64,000 nt of DNA from Novosphingobium sp. 9U (GTDB lineage: Bacteria > Pseudomonadota > Alphaproteobacteria > Sphingomonadales > Sphingomonadaceae), in assembly GCF_902506425.1 (NCBI RefSeq), contig NZ_LR732504.1, positions 310,001 to 374,000 on the forward strand. The letters are read 5' to 3'. Position numbers and translations under genes: made by a program. Positions 33,353 to 42,230 of the stretch are shown here, piece after piece (the stretch's first letter is position 1; each line of letters starts with the position of its first letter). The notes below the pieces were generated by a model. The model worked only from the letters and a program-made list of their open reading frames with translations, made no database searches and was not told the origin of the DNA.

Positions 33353-34162
33353 TCAAGTCCCGTCGGTGTTCACGCTGACGATGCCGGGACGCTCGGCGCC
33401 CATGCCGGAGAAACCGATCGAGTAGCCGCCATCCACGGGCAGGATCGTGCCGGTGACATAGGCGGACTCGTCACTGGCGAAGAACAGCGCGGCATTGGCG
33501 ATGTCCTGTGCCAGGCCCCAGCGGCCCATCGGAATGCCGGCGAGCGTCGGGAAGTCGGCAGGCGGGCGGTCGTGGGTCTTGGATGCCTCCACCAGGCCGG
33601 TCCACATCGTGCCGGGCGCGATGGCGTTCACGCGGATGTTCTTGTCCGAATAGTCGAGCGCGGCGGTCTTGGTCAGCTGGTTCACGCCGGCCTTGGCCGC
33701 GCCGTAGACGCTATGGTGCTTCCACCCGACCACGCCAGAGGCCGAAGTGGTGTTCACGATCGAGCCGCCGCCGGTCTTGAGCATTGAGAGAATGCCGTAC
33801 TTCATGCCCAAGAACGCGCCGCGGATGTTGGTTGCATGGACCTTGTCCCAGATCTCGACGGTTTGGTCGGCCAGCGGCGCCATCGGGCCGCCGAAGCCGG
33901 CGTTGTTGCACAGCACGTCGAGCTTGCCGAACGTCTCTTCGGCCTTGGCGATCATCGCCTGGACGTCCGCCTCGTTCGAGACGTCGCAGCGGATGCCCAC
34001 CGCGCCGTTGCCGACAGCGGCGGCGACCTCGTCCTGCTTGCCTGAGATATCGGCGAGCACCAGCTTCGCACCGTGCGCGCTGAACAGCTGCGCCATTGCC
34101 TTGCCCATGCCAGAACCTGCGCCGGTGATCACGGCGACTTTGCCTTCCAGCCTTCCGGCCAT
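33353..34162 (-). CDS. SDR family NAD(P)-dependent oxidoreductase (first of a pair)
   Basis: 269 residues, classical SDR. TGAGSGMGKAM (nucleotide loop), ADISGK with Asp after strand 2 (favours NAD), CNNAGFGGPM, catalytic Ser in NTTSASG and YGAAKAG. Final VTGTILPVDGGYSIGFSG is the usual C-terminus. Oxidises or reduces an alcohol/ketone of unknown identity. The next SDR starts 24 bases upstream on the same strand, so the two form a unit, transcribed with the second SDR first. Confidence 0.9.
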   Translation of the reverse strand: MAGRLEGKVAVITGAGSGMGKAMAQLFSAHGAKLVLADISGKQDEVAAAVGNGAVGIRCDVSNEADVQAMIAKAEETFGKLDVLCNNAGFGGPMAPLADQTVEIWDKVHATNIRGAFLGMKYGILSMLKTGGGSIVNTTSASGVVGWKHHSVYGAAKAGVNQLTKTAALDYSDKNIRVNAIAPGTMWTGLVEASKTHDRPPADFPTLAGIPMGRWGLAQDIANAALFFASDESAYVTGTILPVDGGYSIGFSGMGAERPGIVSVNTDGT

Positions 34163-34185
34163 TGGTCTTCTCCCTTGTTGCGTTT

Positions 34186-34938
34186 CTAAGCCGACGTATC
34201 GATCGTGGGACGGACCGAAATCTCCGAGATGTTGGTCCGGCGCGGCATGGCCATCATGAAGACGATGGTCTCACCAATGTCGCGCGGCTTGACCGCCCCT
34301 TCCTTGCTGACGTGCGCGGCGATCGCCGTGCGCCAGTTCGGGTCCTTGATGCCGCCGGCGACTTCGGTCTCGGTGGCGCCGGGCATCAGCGTGGCGACGC
34401 GGATGTTCTTGCCGCCCAGTTCTTGGCGCATGCCGTCGGTCATCATGTTCACGGCATGCTTGCTGGCCGAGTAGGCGCTGGTCATCGGCCCGCCCTTGCG
34501 CCCCGCAAGCGAGGAAATCGTGACAATGTCGCCGATACCCTGCGCCAGCATGTGCGGCACCGCCTCGGCGCTGGTGTAGACCGTGCCCATCAGGTTGATG
34601 TCAATTACCTGGCGGTAGGTCTCGGTGTCGCAGTTCTCGATGCCGCCCGCCTGCATCACGCCGGCCGAGTTGATCAGGATGTCGATGCGCCCGAACGCCG
34701 CCACCGTCTGCGCGATGGCGTTGCGGGCATCGGCCTCAACCGCCATGTCACCCGGGATCGCCAAGGCCTTGCCGCCCAGCGCCTCGATCTGCTCGACCAG
34801 CCCGGCCAGCCGCTCGGCCCGGCGCGCGGACATCGCGACGGTCGCCCCTGCCTCGGCCAGGCACAGCGCAGTCGCCTCGCCGATCCCGGAGCTGGCGCCG
34901 GTGACGAGCGCGACTTTGCCTTCGAGCAGCTTCGACAT
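34186..34938 (-). CDS. SDR family oxidoreductase (second of the pair)
   Basis: 250 residues from ATG 34938 (ATG 34950 also possible). TGASSGIGEAT, NSAGVMQAGG, catalytic Ser in TISSLAG and YSASKHAV. MSARRAERLAGL after strand 2 carries Arg-Arg, which favours NADP. The sequence is like serine 3-dehydrogenase/YdfG-type SDRs. A pair with opposite cofactor preference could perform an oxidation and a reduction in one pathway (inference). Confidence 0.88.
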   Translation of the reverse strand: MSKLLEGKVALVTGASSGIGEATALCLAEAGATVAMSARRAERLAGLVEQIEALGGKALAIPGDMAVEADARNAIAQTVAAFGRIDILINSAGVMQAGGIENCDTETYRQVIDINLMGTVYTSAEAVPHMLAQGIGDIVTISSLAGRKGGPMTSAYSASKHAVNMMTDGMRQELGGKNIRVATLMPGATETEVAGGIKDPNWRTAIAAHVSKEGAVKPRDIGETIVFMMAMPRRTNISEISVRPTIDTSA

Positions 34939-35254
34939 AGGTGGTGGCATCCTCTCCGTTTCGGGTCCGCCGATCGGCGGCCTCTATAAAGTATCCAATC
35001 GATGGCCTGACCGATGATCGCTGTCAATGCTGAACAGGTGTTCAGCGGGTAGGCGGTCACCTTCGGCTAAGTCGCAAACGGAGCCTGGCAGGCCTCGATA
35101 GGCTCAGCCTAGGCAGCGTTGAGCCAGCGTGCGTTTGCATCTTGTGCATTAGCCACGACGTTCATCCGAACACCGCCGGAGCTGAGCTTGTCGAAGCCAG
35201 CCAGCTGGCCTTTGCCCAACCGCCACTCCATCGCCTACCGAAACCTGTATACCA
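34939..35254. other. 316-base gene-free interval
   Basis: No supported gene. It separates the SDR pair from the LuxR regulator (both on the minus strand). It holds the promoter region of the SDR pair and the inverted repeat at 35093-35196. I see no clear sigma-70 promoter or terminator. Confidence 0.6.
35093..35196. repeat. imperfect inverted pair of a CTTCGACAxGCTCAG-type repeat
   Basis: CCTCGATAGGCTCAGC (35093-35108) and GCTGAGCTTGTCGAAG (35181-35196) are complementary at 13 of 16 positions. The GCTGAGCTTGTCGAAG half resembles a short intergenic repeat that is widespread in sphingomonad genomes. Confidence 0.5.
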
Positions 35255-36367
35255 TTACGCAATCGCCAGCACGCTGCGGTGGATGAAGCGCACCAAGTCC
35301 GCCTGCCCCCGAGCGCCCGTCTTGGCGTAGATCCGCTTGGAATAGGTGCGGGCCGACTCGACCGTCAGCCCCAGTTCGCCCGCCGCCTCGGTAATCGACA
35401 TCCCCCGGCTGAGGGCCAGCGCCAACCGTGCCTCGCTCGGCGCCAAATCGAACAGCTGACCGAGCTGGTCGCAACGATCGGCCGAGGACCAGTTGTCGGC
35501 ATGCACGTAGGCGACGATCGCGGGCGCGGCCTGCATCGTCCCCATGCGTTGCGCCGAGGCGACCAGCAGCAGGTCGAGCCACGGCTCGCGGCTGAGGACG
35601 ATCGCGCGCGGGCGGGCCTGCGGGTTGCCCAGCAAGTCGGCGACGGCCGCCACGATCTCCTTGCGCAACTCCGCGCCTTTGGCGGTGAGGCGCCCGTCCT
35701 TGCCCCGTGCCAACGTTGCGCTGGCGGCGAGCAGTTCGGCCGCGCTGTAGTCGGCATCGAGGATGCGCCCTTCGGCATCGAGCGTGACCCAGCCAAAGTT
35801 CATGCGCCGGATCGCTTCGGTGGCGACGGCCGCCACCATGCGCTCGCGCTCCAGCGCGACGTGCGCGCGCATCGCCGCGCGCAGGAAGGGCGCCAGGTCC
35901 TGCAGCAGCCCGTCGACCTCTGGCGGGAAATCACCGGTGTGGCGGGAAATGGTGATCCAACCGCTGACCCCACCCGGCTCGGCGACCCGGATCATGCGCA
36001 TGTGGTTCATGCCACTGGGCTCGAGCAGCTGGTCGAGGTAATCGCGATGCGCCGGATCGTCGAACTGGAGCAGCTCTGGCAGCGGATACGATCGGCCCTC
36101 GACCATGTCATGGTAAGGCATCGGATCACGGCGATAGAGCTCCTCGCGATAGCGGCGGGAGACGGGCGGCGGTGACGGTTCGCCCGCATAGAGGTGGATC
36201 ACCCGCGCCTCGGGCGTGCCGAACGGCAGCGGGCGAAACACCAGGCTGGCATAGTCTGCTGCCGTGCGTGCCTTCAGCTGCTGGAGGAACACCGTCCACG
36301 GCGGACGCTCGACCACGCCCGCGATCAGCGGCTCGACAAGGGCGGCGGCGTCCTCTCCGGAAAGCAT
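35255..36367 (-). CDS. LuxR-type transcriptional regulator
   Basis: 370 residues. The last 65 or so form a LuxR/GerE helix-turn-helix (APSEARLALALSRGMSITEAAGELGLTVESARTYSKRIYAKTGARGQADLVRFI). The long N-terminal part has a sensory, GAF/PAS-like look (WTVFLQQLKARTAADYASLVF, then VSGWITISRHTGDFPPEVDGLLQDLAPFL) and a second module around MNFGWVTLDAEGRILDADY. It is divergent from the LLM-sulfotransferase genes (85 bases), which it probably controls. Inducer unknown. Confidence 0.88.
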   Translation of the reverse strand: MLSGEDAAALVEPLIAGVVERPPWTVFLQQLKARTAADYASLVFRPLPFGTPEARVIHLYAGEPSPPPVSRRYREELYRRDPMPYHDMVEGRSYPLPELLQFDDPAHRDYLDQLLEPSGMNHMRMIRVAEPGGVSGWITISRHTGDFPPEVDGLLQDLAPFLRAAMRAHVALERERMVAAVATEAIRRMNFGWVTLDAEGRILDADYSAAELLAASATLARGKDGRLTAKGAELRKEIVAAVADLLGNPQARPRAIVLSREPWLDLLLVASAQRMGTMQAAPAIVAYVHADNWSSADRCDQLGQLFDLAPSEARLALALSRGMSITEAAGELGLTVESARTYSKRIYAKTGARGQADLVRFIHRSVLAIA

Positions 36368-36452
36368 GTTCTATCCCCAAATGGGAATTCTCGTTCCCCG
36401 GGGCCTAGCCCACAACCGCGGCGCAGACAATCGTGCCCGTGAAGAGGTACAA

Positions 36453-37604
36453 ATGCTGGAGAGGATGCCGCCCATGCCCTTGGACATGCCCGTCCAGCCC
36501 GCCGCTTTCCTGCGCACCACGCTGCCGCTCGGGATAGACATGGTGGGCGAGTACGACTCGGGTCGCTACCATTCGATCTGGTTGCCAGACCATATGGTCA
36601 GCTTCTGGCCGGACTCGATCTGGACGCCCGAGTTCACCGAGCTGGCCACGATCAGCCCCAGCCCACACCGCCACCTGGACGGCATGGCAGTGACCGCCGC
36701 CGCCGCGGTACTGACCACGAACACCCCGCTCGCCACGACCGTGATCGACACCGTACGCCGGCATCCCTCTCTGCTGGCGCAGTCGGCGTTGACGATCAGT
36801 CACCTCTCCAAGGGCCGCTTCATCCTCGGCCTTGGCTCGGGCGAGCTGGAGAACACGGTGCCTTATGGCTTCGACTTCAGGAAGCCGGTCAGCCGCTTCG
36901 AGGAGTCGATCAAGGTCATCAAGCTGCTGTGGCACTCGAACGGCCCGGTCGACTTCGAGGGCGAGTTCTACAAGCTGGAGCACGCCCGGCTCGACACCGA
37001 ACTCTACGAGGGCAAAGCACCCGAGATCTGGACCGGCGCGGCGGGCCCGCGCATGCTGGGCATCACCGGGCGCGAGGCGGACGGCTGGTGGCCGGCCGGC
37101 TCCTACACGCCCGAGGATTTCGCCGCCAAGCTCAAGGTGATCCTCGACGCAGGCGACGCGGTGGGGCGCGACATGAGCCATTTTACCCCGGCGCTCACGC
37201 AGATCTGCCTGATTGGCGAGGACGACGAGATCGACGAGATGCTGCGCCAGCCGATGGTGAAGTCGATCATCGCCATGCTGAATGCGAAGGACGTGGCGCA
37301 GTTCGGCTACGAGCACCCGATGGGCCCGGACTGGCACGGCATCATGGACTTCGACCCGCACGTGCTCACCCGTGAGCGGATGATCCAGTTTTGCGAGGAC
37401 CTGGATACGCAAATGATCCGCGACATCTTCCCGGTCGGCACACCCAAGCAAGTCGCCGCCAAGATCAAGGGCTTCATCGATGCCGGCGTGCGCGTCTACA
37501 AGCTGATGGAGTACGGCGGCATGGGCGGCCTGCGCTTCAGCGCCAACTCGGCCGCCAAAGTGCGCGAGACCGAGGACGAGATCCAGAAGCTGGTGCCGGC
37601 GTGA
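36453..37604 (+). CDS. LLM-class (luciferase-like) oxidoreductase
   Basis: 383 residues from ATG 36453 (GAAGAGG six bases upstream). Luciferase-like TIM barrel: DSIWTPEFTELATISPSPHRHLDGMAVTAAAAVLTTNTPLATTVIDTVRRHPSLLAQSALTISHLSKGRFILGLGSGELENTVPYGF, WTGAAGPRMLGITGREADGWW and FPVGTPKQVAAKIKGFIDAGV. The barrel pattern resembles F420-dependent reductases (MER-like) as well as FMN types, so the cofactor is uncertain. It is translationally coupled to a sulfotransferase-like gene (TGATG overlap). Confidence 0.88.
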   Translation: MLERMPPMPLDMPVQPAAFLRTTLPLGIDMVGEYDSGRYHSIWLPDHMVSFWPDSIWTPEFTELATISPSPHRHLDGMAVTAAAAVLTTNTPLATTVIDTVRRHPSLLAQSALTISHLSKGRFILGLGSGELENTVPYGFDFRKPVSRFEESIKVIKLLWHSNGPVDFEGEFYKLEHARLDTELYEGKAPEIWTGAAGPRMLGITGREADGWWPAGSYTPEDFAAKLKVILDAGDAVGRDMSHFTPALTQICLIGEDDEIDEMLRQPMVKSIIAMLNAKDVAQFGYEHPMGPDWHGIMDFDPHVLTRERMIQFCEDLDTQMIRDIFPVGTPKQVAAKIKGFIDAGVRVYKLMEYGGMGGLRFSANSAAKVRETEDEIQKLVPA

Positions 37605-38785
37605 TGGCGACGGTGGCCGATGGGCAACTCGATGCCGAGGCGCTGCTGGCGCGAGCCGAGGCGGAGACCGGCCTGTCCGACTGGGCGGACGAGACCTTCC
37701 CCGAGCGCTTCGGCTTGGCAGTTGCGCACATCAACACGATCCCGATGGATGAAGCCGGGCGGGAGGCGGCTTCCGAGAACATCCACTGGCTGCTCACCGA
37801 CCGGCTCAACTTCTTCCAGGACCGCAAGGACTACCCGCTCGCCGACGAAGTGATCGAGCGGCCGATGTTCGCCACCGGTGAGCCGCGCTCGGGCACCACC
37901 TTGATGCACGCGCTGATGAGCGTCGATCCCGATGCGCGGGCGCTGCGCTTCTGGGAGGTCATGCATCCCTCACCTCCGCCAGGCACGGTGACCGGCACCG
38001 ATCCGCGCCGCGCGCAATCCGACGCCGAGTGGGTCGAGATCAACACCAAGATGGCCAAGTGGCTCCACAGCCACCCCTACAACGACATGCTGGGCGATGG
38101 CCTGCCCGAGGATGAGCGCACCTGGGGCTTCGACTTCCGCGTCATGACGCCGACCGGCTGGTGGCGGGTGCCAATGCAGAACCTCTCGCTCGGGCTGCCG
38201 AGCGAACCGGTGGCGCAGTACCGCATCCATAAGGCGATGCTCCAGGCGTTCCAGTATCGGCGACGCAAGAAGCATTGGGTGCTCAAGGGCTTTCACACCA
38301 TGCGTCTACAGGCGTTCTTTGACGCCTACCCAGACGCGACGCTGGTCTGGCTACACCGCGATCCCGTCATGGTGGCGGCCAGCTCGACGATGATGATGTC
38401 CGACATCATGGAAGGGATCGTCGGCCCGATCGACCTGGTCAAGGAAGCGAAGATGCACCTGGAGCGGGTGCGCATGTCTAACAAGGTCACCATGAGCGAT
38501 CCCCTAGTGGACAATCCGCGCATCCACCACGTGCTCTACCATGACTTCGTGCGCGATCCGGTCAGCACCGTTCGGGGCTATTACGAGTTCGCCGGTCGTG
38601 AGTTCACGCCCCAGGCCGAAGCGGCGATGCGCGACTATCTGGCCAACAACAAGGGCGATCGGCACGGCAAGTTCCACTACTCGACGCAAGTGCTGGTGGA
38701 TGCCGGCTACGACATCGACGCGCTGAACGACGAGTTCCGCCCCTTCCGCGAGCGCTTCGGCGTGCCGATCGAGGTGCGGCGGTGA
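37604..38785 (+). CDS. sulfotransferase-family protein
   Basis: 393 residues. The PAPS 5'-phosphosulfate loop is GEPRSGTTLMHALMS (about residues 88-102). The 3'-phosphate region is around VWLHRDPVMVAASSTMMM. The family C-terminus is VLYHDFVRDPVSTVRGYYEFAGREFTP. This long type is frequent in actinobacteria and sphingomonads; true acceptors are mostly unknown. Start overlaps the LLM gene stop. Together they suggest modification of a lipid- or steroid-like alcohol (inference). Confidence 0.87.
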   Translation: MATVADGQLDAEALLARAEAETGLSDWADETFPERFGLAVAHINTIPMDEAGREAASENIHWLLTDRLNFFQDRKDYPLADEVIERPMFATGEPRSGTTLMHALMSVDPDARALRFWEVMHPSPPPGTVTGTDPRRAQSDAEWVEINTKMAKWLHSHPYNDMLGDGLPEDERTWGFDFRVMTPTGWWRVPMQNLSLGLPSEPVAQYRIHKAMLQAFQYRRRKKHWVLKGFHTMRLQAFFDAYPDATLVWLHRDPVMVAASSTMMMSDIMEGIVGPIDLVKEAKMHLERVRMSNKVTMSDPLVDNPRIHHVLYHDFVRDPVSTVRGYYEFAGREFTPQAEAAMRDYLANNKGDRHGKFHYSTQVLVDAGYDIDALNDEFRPFRERFGVPIEVRR

Positions 38786-38787
38786 TG

Positions 38788-38930
38788 TCTTCCCCGAGAG
38801 GGGGAGGGAGAGGGGAACCGCCCGAAGGGTGGTGGAGGGGACTCGCGTCCTCACGTGACCTCCGGGGATGGCGAGAGTCCCCTCCACCACCAACTTCGCT
38901 GGCGGTCCCCCTCCCCGTCTTGGGGAGGAC
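38788..38930. repeat. multi-hairpin intergenic repeat element, related to the one at 15.4 kb
   Basis: A perfect 17-base stem joins 38828-38844 and 38875-38891 (core GGTGGTGGAGGGGACTC). The outer ends (CTTCCCC.. and ..TTGGGGAGGAC) are imperfectly complementary. It shares the blocks CCCCTCCACCAC and GGCGGTCCCC with the 15.4 kb copy. It lies between same-strand genes and ends five bases before the next start codon, so it may affect expression of that gene. Confidence 0.75.
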
Positions 38931-38934
38931 ATAA

Positions 38935-39741
38935 GTGCACCCGCGCGTCAGCCTCCACGAAGTCGCCTTTCTTGCCGAGGGCACCCGCGCCTTTGCCGAG
39001 CACGCCGCAAGCCTTGGTGTGCGCAAGCTCACTCTCGCCACTGGCCCGCTGCTCTCGCTCGGGGTGCCAGCCATCGCGCAGATCCTCGCCGACACCGGCA
39101 CCTGCGCCACTGCGCTGAACCACGTCTTTGCCGTCCACCCCGACCTGCCGCGCGACCACGGCGAGGCCGCCCAACACCTAACCGCCGCGATCGATGCGGC
39201 TGCCCACCTCGGCGCAGACCGCATTTATCTCATCTCTGGCGGACGGGGCTCGCTCTCCTGGGAAGCCGCCGCGACGCGCTTCGCCGAACTGATCGCTCCT
39301 TGCGTCGAGCACGGCCGGCAGCGCGGCGTCACCCTGCTGGTCGAGAACGCCTCCGCGCTCAACGTCGATATCCACCTCGCCCACACCCTGACCGATGCCA
39401 TCCGCCTGGCCGAGATCGCCGGCATCGGCGTGTGCATCGAACTGCACGCCTGCTGGATGGAAGGCGCGCTCGAAGCCAACCTCGCATGCGCCATGCCGCT
39501 GACTGGCTTCGTGCAAGTGAGCGACTACGTGCTGGGCGATCGCGTCTCGCCCTGCCGCGCGGTGCCTGGCGACGGCGCCATTCCGCTGGAACGCCTGCTC
39601 GGCACGATCCTCGATCTAGGCTATCAGGGGCTGTTCGACCTCGAATTGGTCGGCCCTCGCATCGCCGCGGAAGGTCCGCAAGACGCTACCGCGCGTGCGG
39701 CGCACTACTTGTCCGACCTGCTGACACGATTGGGAGCATAG
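38935..39741 (+). CDS. sugar phosphate isomerase/epimerase-like TIM barrel protein
   Basis: 268 residues, GTG start. AP endonuclease family 2 barrel: VSLHEVAFLAEGTRAFAEHAASLGV, FAVHPDLPRDHGEAAQHLTAAIDAAAHLGADRIYLISGGRGSLSWEAAATRFAEL, GVTLLVENAS, GVCIELHACWM with metal-binding E and H, and DLELVGPRI. Such proteins isomerise sugars, inositols or related cyclic compounds. The DUF1214 gene follows after two bases, so they are one unit. Confidence 0.85.
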   Translation: MHPRVSLHEVAFLAEGTRAFAEHAASLGVRKLTLATGPLLSLGVPAIAQILADTGTCATALNHVFAVHPDLPRDHGEAAQHLTAAIDAAAHLGADRIYLISGGRGSLSWEAAATRFAELIAPCVEHGRQRGVTLLVENASALNVDIHLAHTLTDAIRLAEIAGIGVCIELHACWMEGALEANLACAMPLTGFVQVSDYVLGDRVSPCRAVPGDGAIPLERLLGTILDLGYQGLFDLELVGPRIAAEGPQDATARAAHYLSDLLTRLGA

Positions 39742-39743
39742 CC

Positions 39744-40979
39744 ATGGCCTATGGCGACGGAGCCGCCGATGCCGACCTCAGCGCCGCCTGGGCTCGTTTT
39801 TGCGATCGGCTGAAGGACGCCGGCGCCTACGCCTTCAAGGACGCCAACCCGCCCGCACCGATCCACCGCGCCGACGCGTTCCGCTTCCTGACGCAGAACC
39901 TGGGCCAGGCCTTCGATCTGGCGCTGGAGACACGCGATCCGGCATTCCCACAGGTTCATTACTTTACCACGCCGACGATGAAGCTGGGCGGCGACGTGTC
40001 CGACTTCACCTATCGCCAGGCCTGGATCTCTGGCGAGCACACGTACCGCCTGATCGGCCGTCGCGGCACAGCGCGCTGGCTCAACATCACGGTGCAGGGT
40101 CCAAAGCCCGAGCGTATCCCCGGCACCGACCACCCGCCGCTGCACGAGCCCTTCGGCGATGTCCCCGAGCGCAACATCCTCGGCTCGCAGCTGGAGACCG
40201 ACGCCGATGGCCGCTTCGAGCTGATCATCGGCGGCGACGAGCGTTCCGGCAACTGGCTCCCCACCACGCCCGGTAGCCGCAAGTTGTTCATCCGCGAGGC
40301 TTTCGATGCCTGGGGTGAAACGCCCACGCCGTTGACCATCGAGCGCATCGGCATGGCCGAGCCGCGTCCCCTCGCCACCCCCGAACAGATGATCGAGGCG
40401 TTCGACTGGGCGGGCGATTTCGTGACCGGCCTGATGCGCGACTGGCCCGAGCACTCGTGGATGACCTCGGGCGGCGTATGCGATCCCCACCAGCTCAACC
40501 AATTCCCCGCCGACAAGTCCGCCGACACTGTCGACGATGCCAAGCGCGGGCGAATGGCCGCACACATGATCTGGCGGCTCCAGCCCGACGAGGCGCTGAT
40601 CGTCGAGATGGATTGGCACGACGGCTTCTGGATCTTCGGCATGGGCGGGCCGTTCGTTGGCTCAATGGACTTCCTCCATCGCCCAACGAGCTACACACCG
40701 GCGCGCACCAAAGTGGATGCCGACGGCGTGGTGCGTTTCGTGCTGAGCCACGACGATCCTGGCGTGCACAATTGGCTCGACACGCAAGGGTTCTCCGACG
40801 GCAACCTGACGTACCGCAACCTGATGAGCCGCAACCCCGCGACATTCCGGACCCGGCTGGTCCAGCGCGCCGCGTTGATGGAGCACCTGCCTAGCGACAC
40901 CGTGACCGTCACGCCAGAGGAGCGCGCCATGATGCTCCTCCAGCGTTATCGCGCCATCAAGCTGCGTTTCGGCATCTAG
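39744..40979 (+). CDS. DUF1214-domain protein
   Basis: 411 residues from ATG 39744. N-terminal region AWARFCDRLKDAGAYAFKDANPP..FRFLTQNLGQAFDLALE, then FELIIGGDERSGNWLPTTPGSRKLFIREAFDAW, the DUF1214-like core, and a C-terminal part with IVEMDWHDGFWIFGMGG and FVLSHDDPGVHNWLDTQGFSDGNLTYRN. There is no signal peptide. Molecular function unknown; such genes often sit in steroid or aromatic catabolic clusters. Confidence 0.82.
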   Translation: MAYGDGAADADLSAAWARFCDRLKDAGAYAFKDANPPAPIHRADAFRFLTQNLGQAFDLALETRDPAFPQVHYFTTPTMKLGGDVSDFTYRQAWISGEHTYRLIGRRGTARWLNITVQGPKPERIPGTDHPPLHEPFGDVPERNILGSQLETDADGRFELIIGGDERSGNWLPTTPGSRKLFIREAFDAWGETPTPLTIERIGMAEPRPLATPEQMIEAFDWAGDFVTGLMRDWPEHSWMTSGGVCDPHQLNQFPADKSADTVDDAKRGRMAAHMIWRLQPDEALIVEMDWHDGFWIFGMGGPFVGSMDFLHRPTSYTPARTKVDADGVVRFVLSHDDPGVHNWLDTQGFSDGNLTYRNLMSRNPATFRTRLVQRAALMEHLPSDTVTVTPEERAMMLLQRYRAIKLRFGI

Positions 40980-41059
40980 CGTGCCTCTTCGCAAAGTCGC
41001 TTGCACAGACCGCCTGGCGCCGGTAAATGCGCCGCCTGCCCCCGGCCTAGCCGAGGCAT

Positions 41060-41135
41060 GCCGCTTTAGCTCAGTTGGTAGAGCACATCATTCGTAATGA
41101 TGGGGTCACGTGTTCGAGTCACGTAAGCGGCACCA
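41060..41135 (+). tRNA. tRNA-Thr (anticodon CGT)
   Basis: 76 bases including the encoded CCA. Acceptor stem GCCGCTT (41060-41066) pairs with AAGCGGC (41125-41131). A D-arm with AGCTCAGTTGGTAGAGC, anticodon stem CATCA/TGATG around loop TTCGTAA, and the T-loop GTTCGAGTC are present. CGT reads ACG (threonine). Confidence 0.96.
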
Positions 41136-41204
41136 CTACTCTTTCAGCTGGCGAGACTTGGGCGCTGCGGCGCCTTGCGCGATCATTGAGCGAGCGGCCG
41201 AAAG

Positions 41205-41393
41205 ATGACCACCATGACCGCCGACCAGCTTGCGAACTTCATCGTCGAGAGCATCGACCGCCATGGCCTGCGCGGGCTGATCTATGAGGCCGATGGCATG
41301 ACCGACGTCGTCGTCCACGGCAAAGTGAACATGCTTGCCGTGGCCGAGGATGTGATTGCTGCGCTGGGCGCTGAAGCGAGCGCCGGACGCTAG
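41205..41393 (+). CDS. small hypothetical protein
   Basis: 62 residues: TADQLANFIVESIDRHGLRGLIYEADGMTDVVVHGKVNMLAVAEDVIAAL. It reads as a small mixed alpha/beta unit with sensible codon use. AAAGATG gives a possible ribosome site upstream. Its stop overlaps the stop of the convergent SDR gene. I recognise no family; it could be spurious. Confidence 0.5.
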   Translation: MTTMTADQLANFIVESIDRHGLRGLIYEADGMTDVVVHGKVNMLAVAEDVIAALGAEASAGR

Positions 41394-42208
41394 TCGCCGG
41401 CCGCTAGCCGCTGGTGTTCGCGCGCGGCTTCGGCGGTCTTGTCACGCGGAGGAATGGCATTGCTGCGCACGATCTCGGCCCGGTTGTCGACCGCGCTGAT
41501 CAAGCGCGCGCGCTCCAGGTTGCCGGGCGTGCTGACGATCCACACCGGACCGTTTGCGATGTTCTCCAGCCCCTCGCGCGCGACGGTCTCGGGCGGCTCC
41601 GCGAGGTCCACCGGCATGCCCAGCCGCGCCATCGCGGGCGTGGCGGTAAAGCCGATGTTGAGGTGCAGCACGTCGACGCCGAGCGGCGCGCACTCGGCCC
41701 ACAATGCTTCGGAGAAGATGCGGCTGAACGCCTTCGCGCCGGTGTAAGTGGCGAGCGTGGGCGAGCCCAGATAGCTGCTGAGCGAGCCGCCCAGGATGAT
41801 CCCGCCGCGCCCGCGCTTCACCATCAGCGCACCGTAGTGACGCGCGAAGTTGGCCTGGCCCAGCACGGTGATCGCCAAGACCGAGCCGGTGACCTCCTCT
41901 GGTAGCTCGACGAACAAGCCGCGCGTGTTGTTGGCGCCTGCATTATAGACCAGCAGTCCGACTTCGATGTCGTCGGTCACGCCACGCACCTGCGCGAGCA
42001 CGTCAGGCTGTGCAAGGTCGGCGGAGAGGACGCGGACCTCGGCGCCTTGGCCGCGCAATTCGGCCGCCAGTTCATCAAGCGGGCCCTGCTTGCGCGCGAC
42101 CAGTACCAGCTTGAACCCGTCCGCGGCCAGCAACTGGGCAAAGGCGGCGCCGACCCCTTCGGAACCGCCGATGATCAGGGCCCATGGGCCGTACTTTTGC
42201 AGATCCAT
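41390..42208 (-). CDS. SDR family oxidoreductase (third)
   Basis: 272 residues. IGGSEGVGAAFAQLLA is the nucleotide loop, LVYNAGANNT corresponds to NNAG, catalytic Ser in GGSLSSYLG and YTGAKAF supplies the Tyr/Lys. The first glycine of the loop is in a GGSEGVG variant, as in some SDRs near steroid or lipid clusters. It ends with SAVDNRAEIVRSNAIPPRDKTAEAAREHQRL, a helical tail. It follows the fourth SDR (22-base gap), so both form one unit under IclR. Confidence 0.86.
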   Translation of the reverse strand: MDLQKYGPWALIIGGSEGVGAAFAQLLAADGFKLVLVARKQGPLDELAAELRGQGAEVRVLSADLAQPDVLAQVRGVTDDIEVGLLVYNAGANNTRGLFVELPEEVTGSVLAITVLGQANFARHYGALMVKRGRGGIILGGSLSSYLGSPTLATYTGAKAFSRIFSEALWAECAPLGVDVLHLNIGFTATPAMARLGMPVDLAEPPETVAREGLENIANGPVWIVSTPGNLERARLISAVDNRAEIVRSNAIPPRDKTAEAAREHQRLAAGD

Positions 42209-42230
42209 CGTCCTCTCCCTTTTTATTGTG

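Noticed and set aside
41060..41135. tRNA-Thr as the attachment site of an integrated element
   Set aside because: No integrase gene and no repeated copy of the tRNA 3' end seen in the window.
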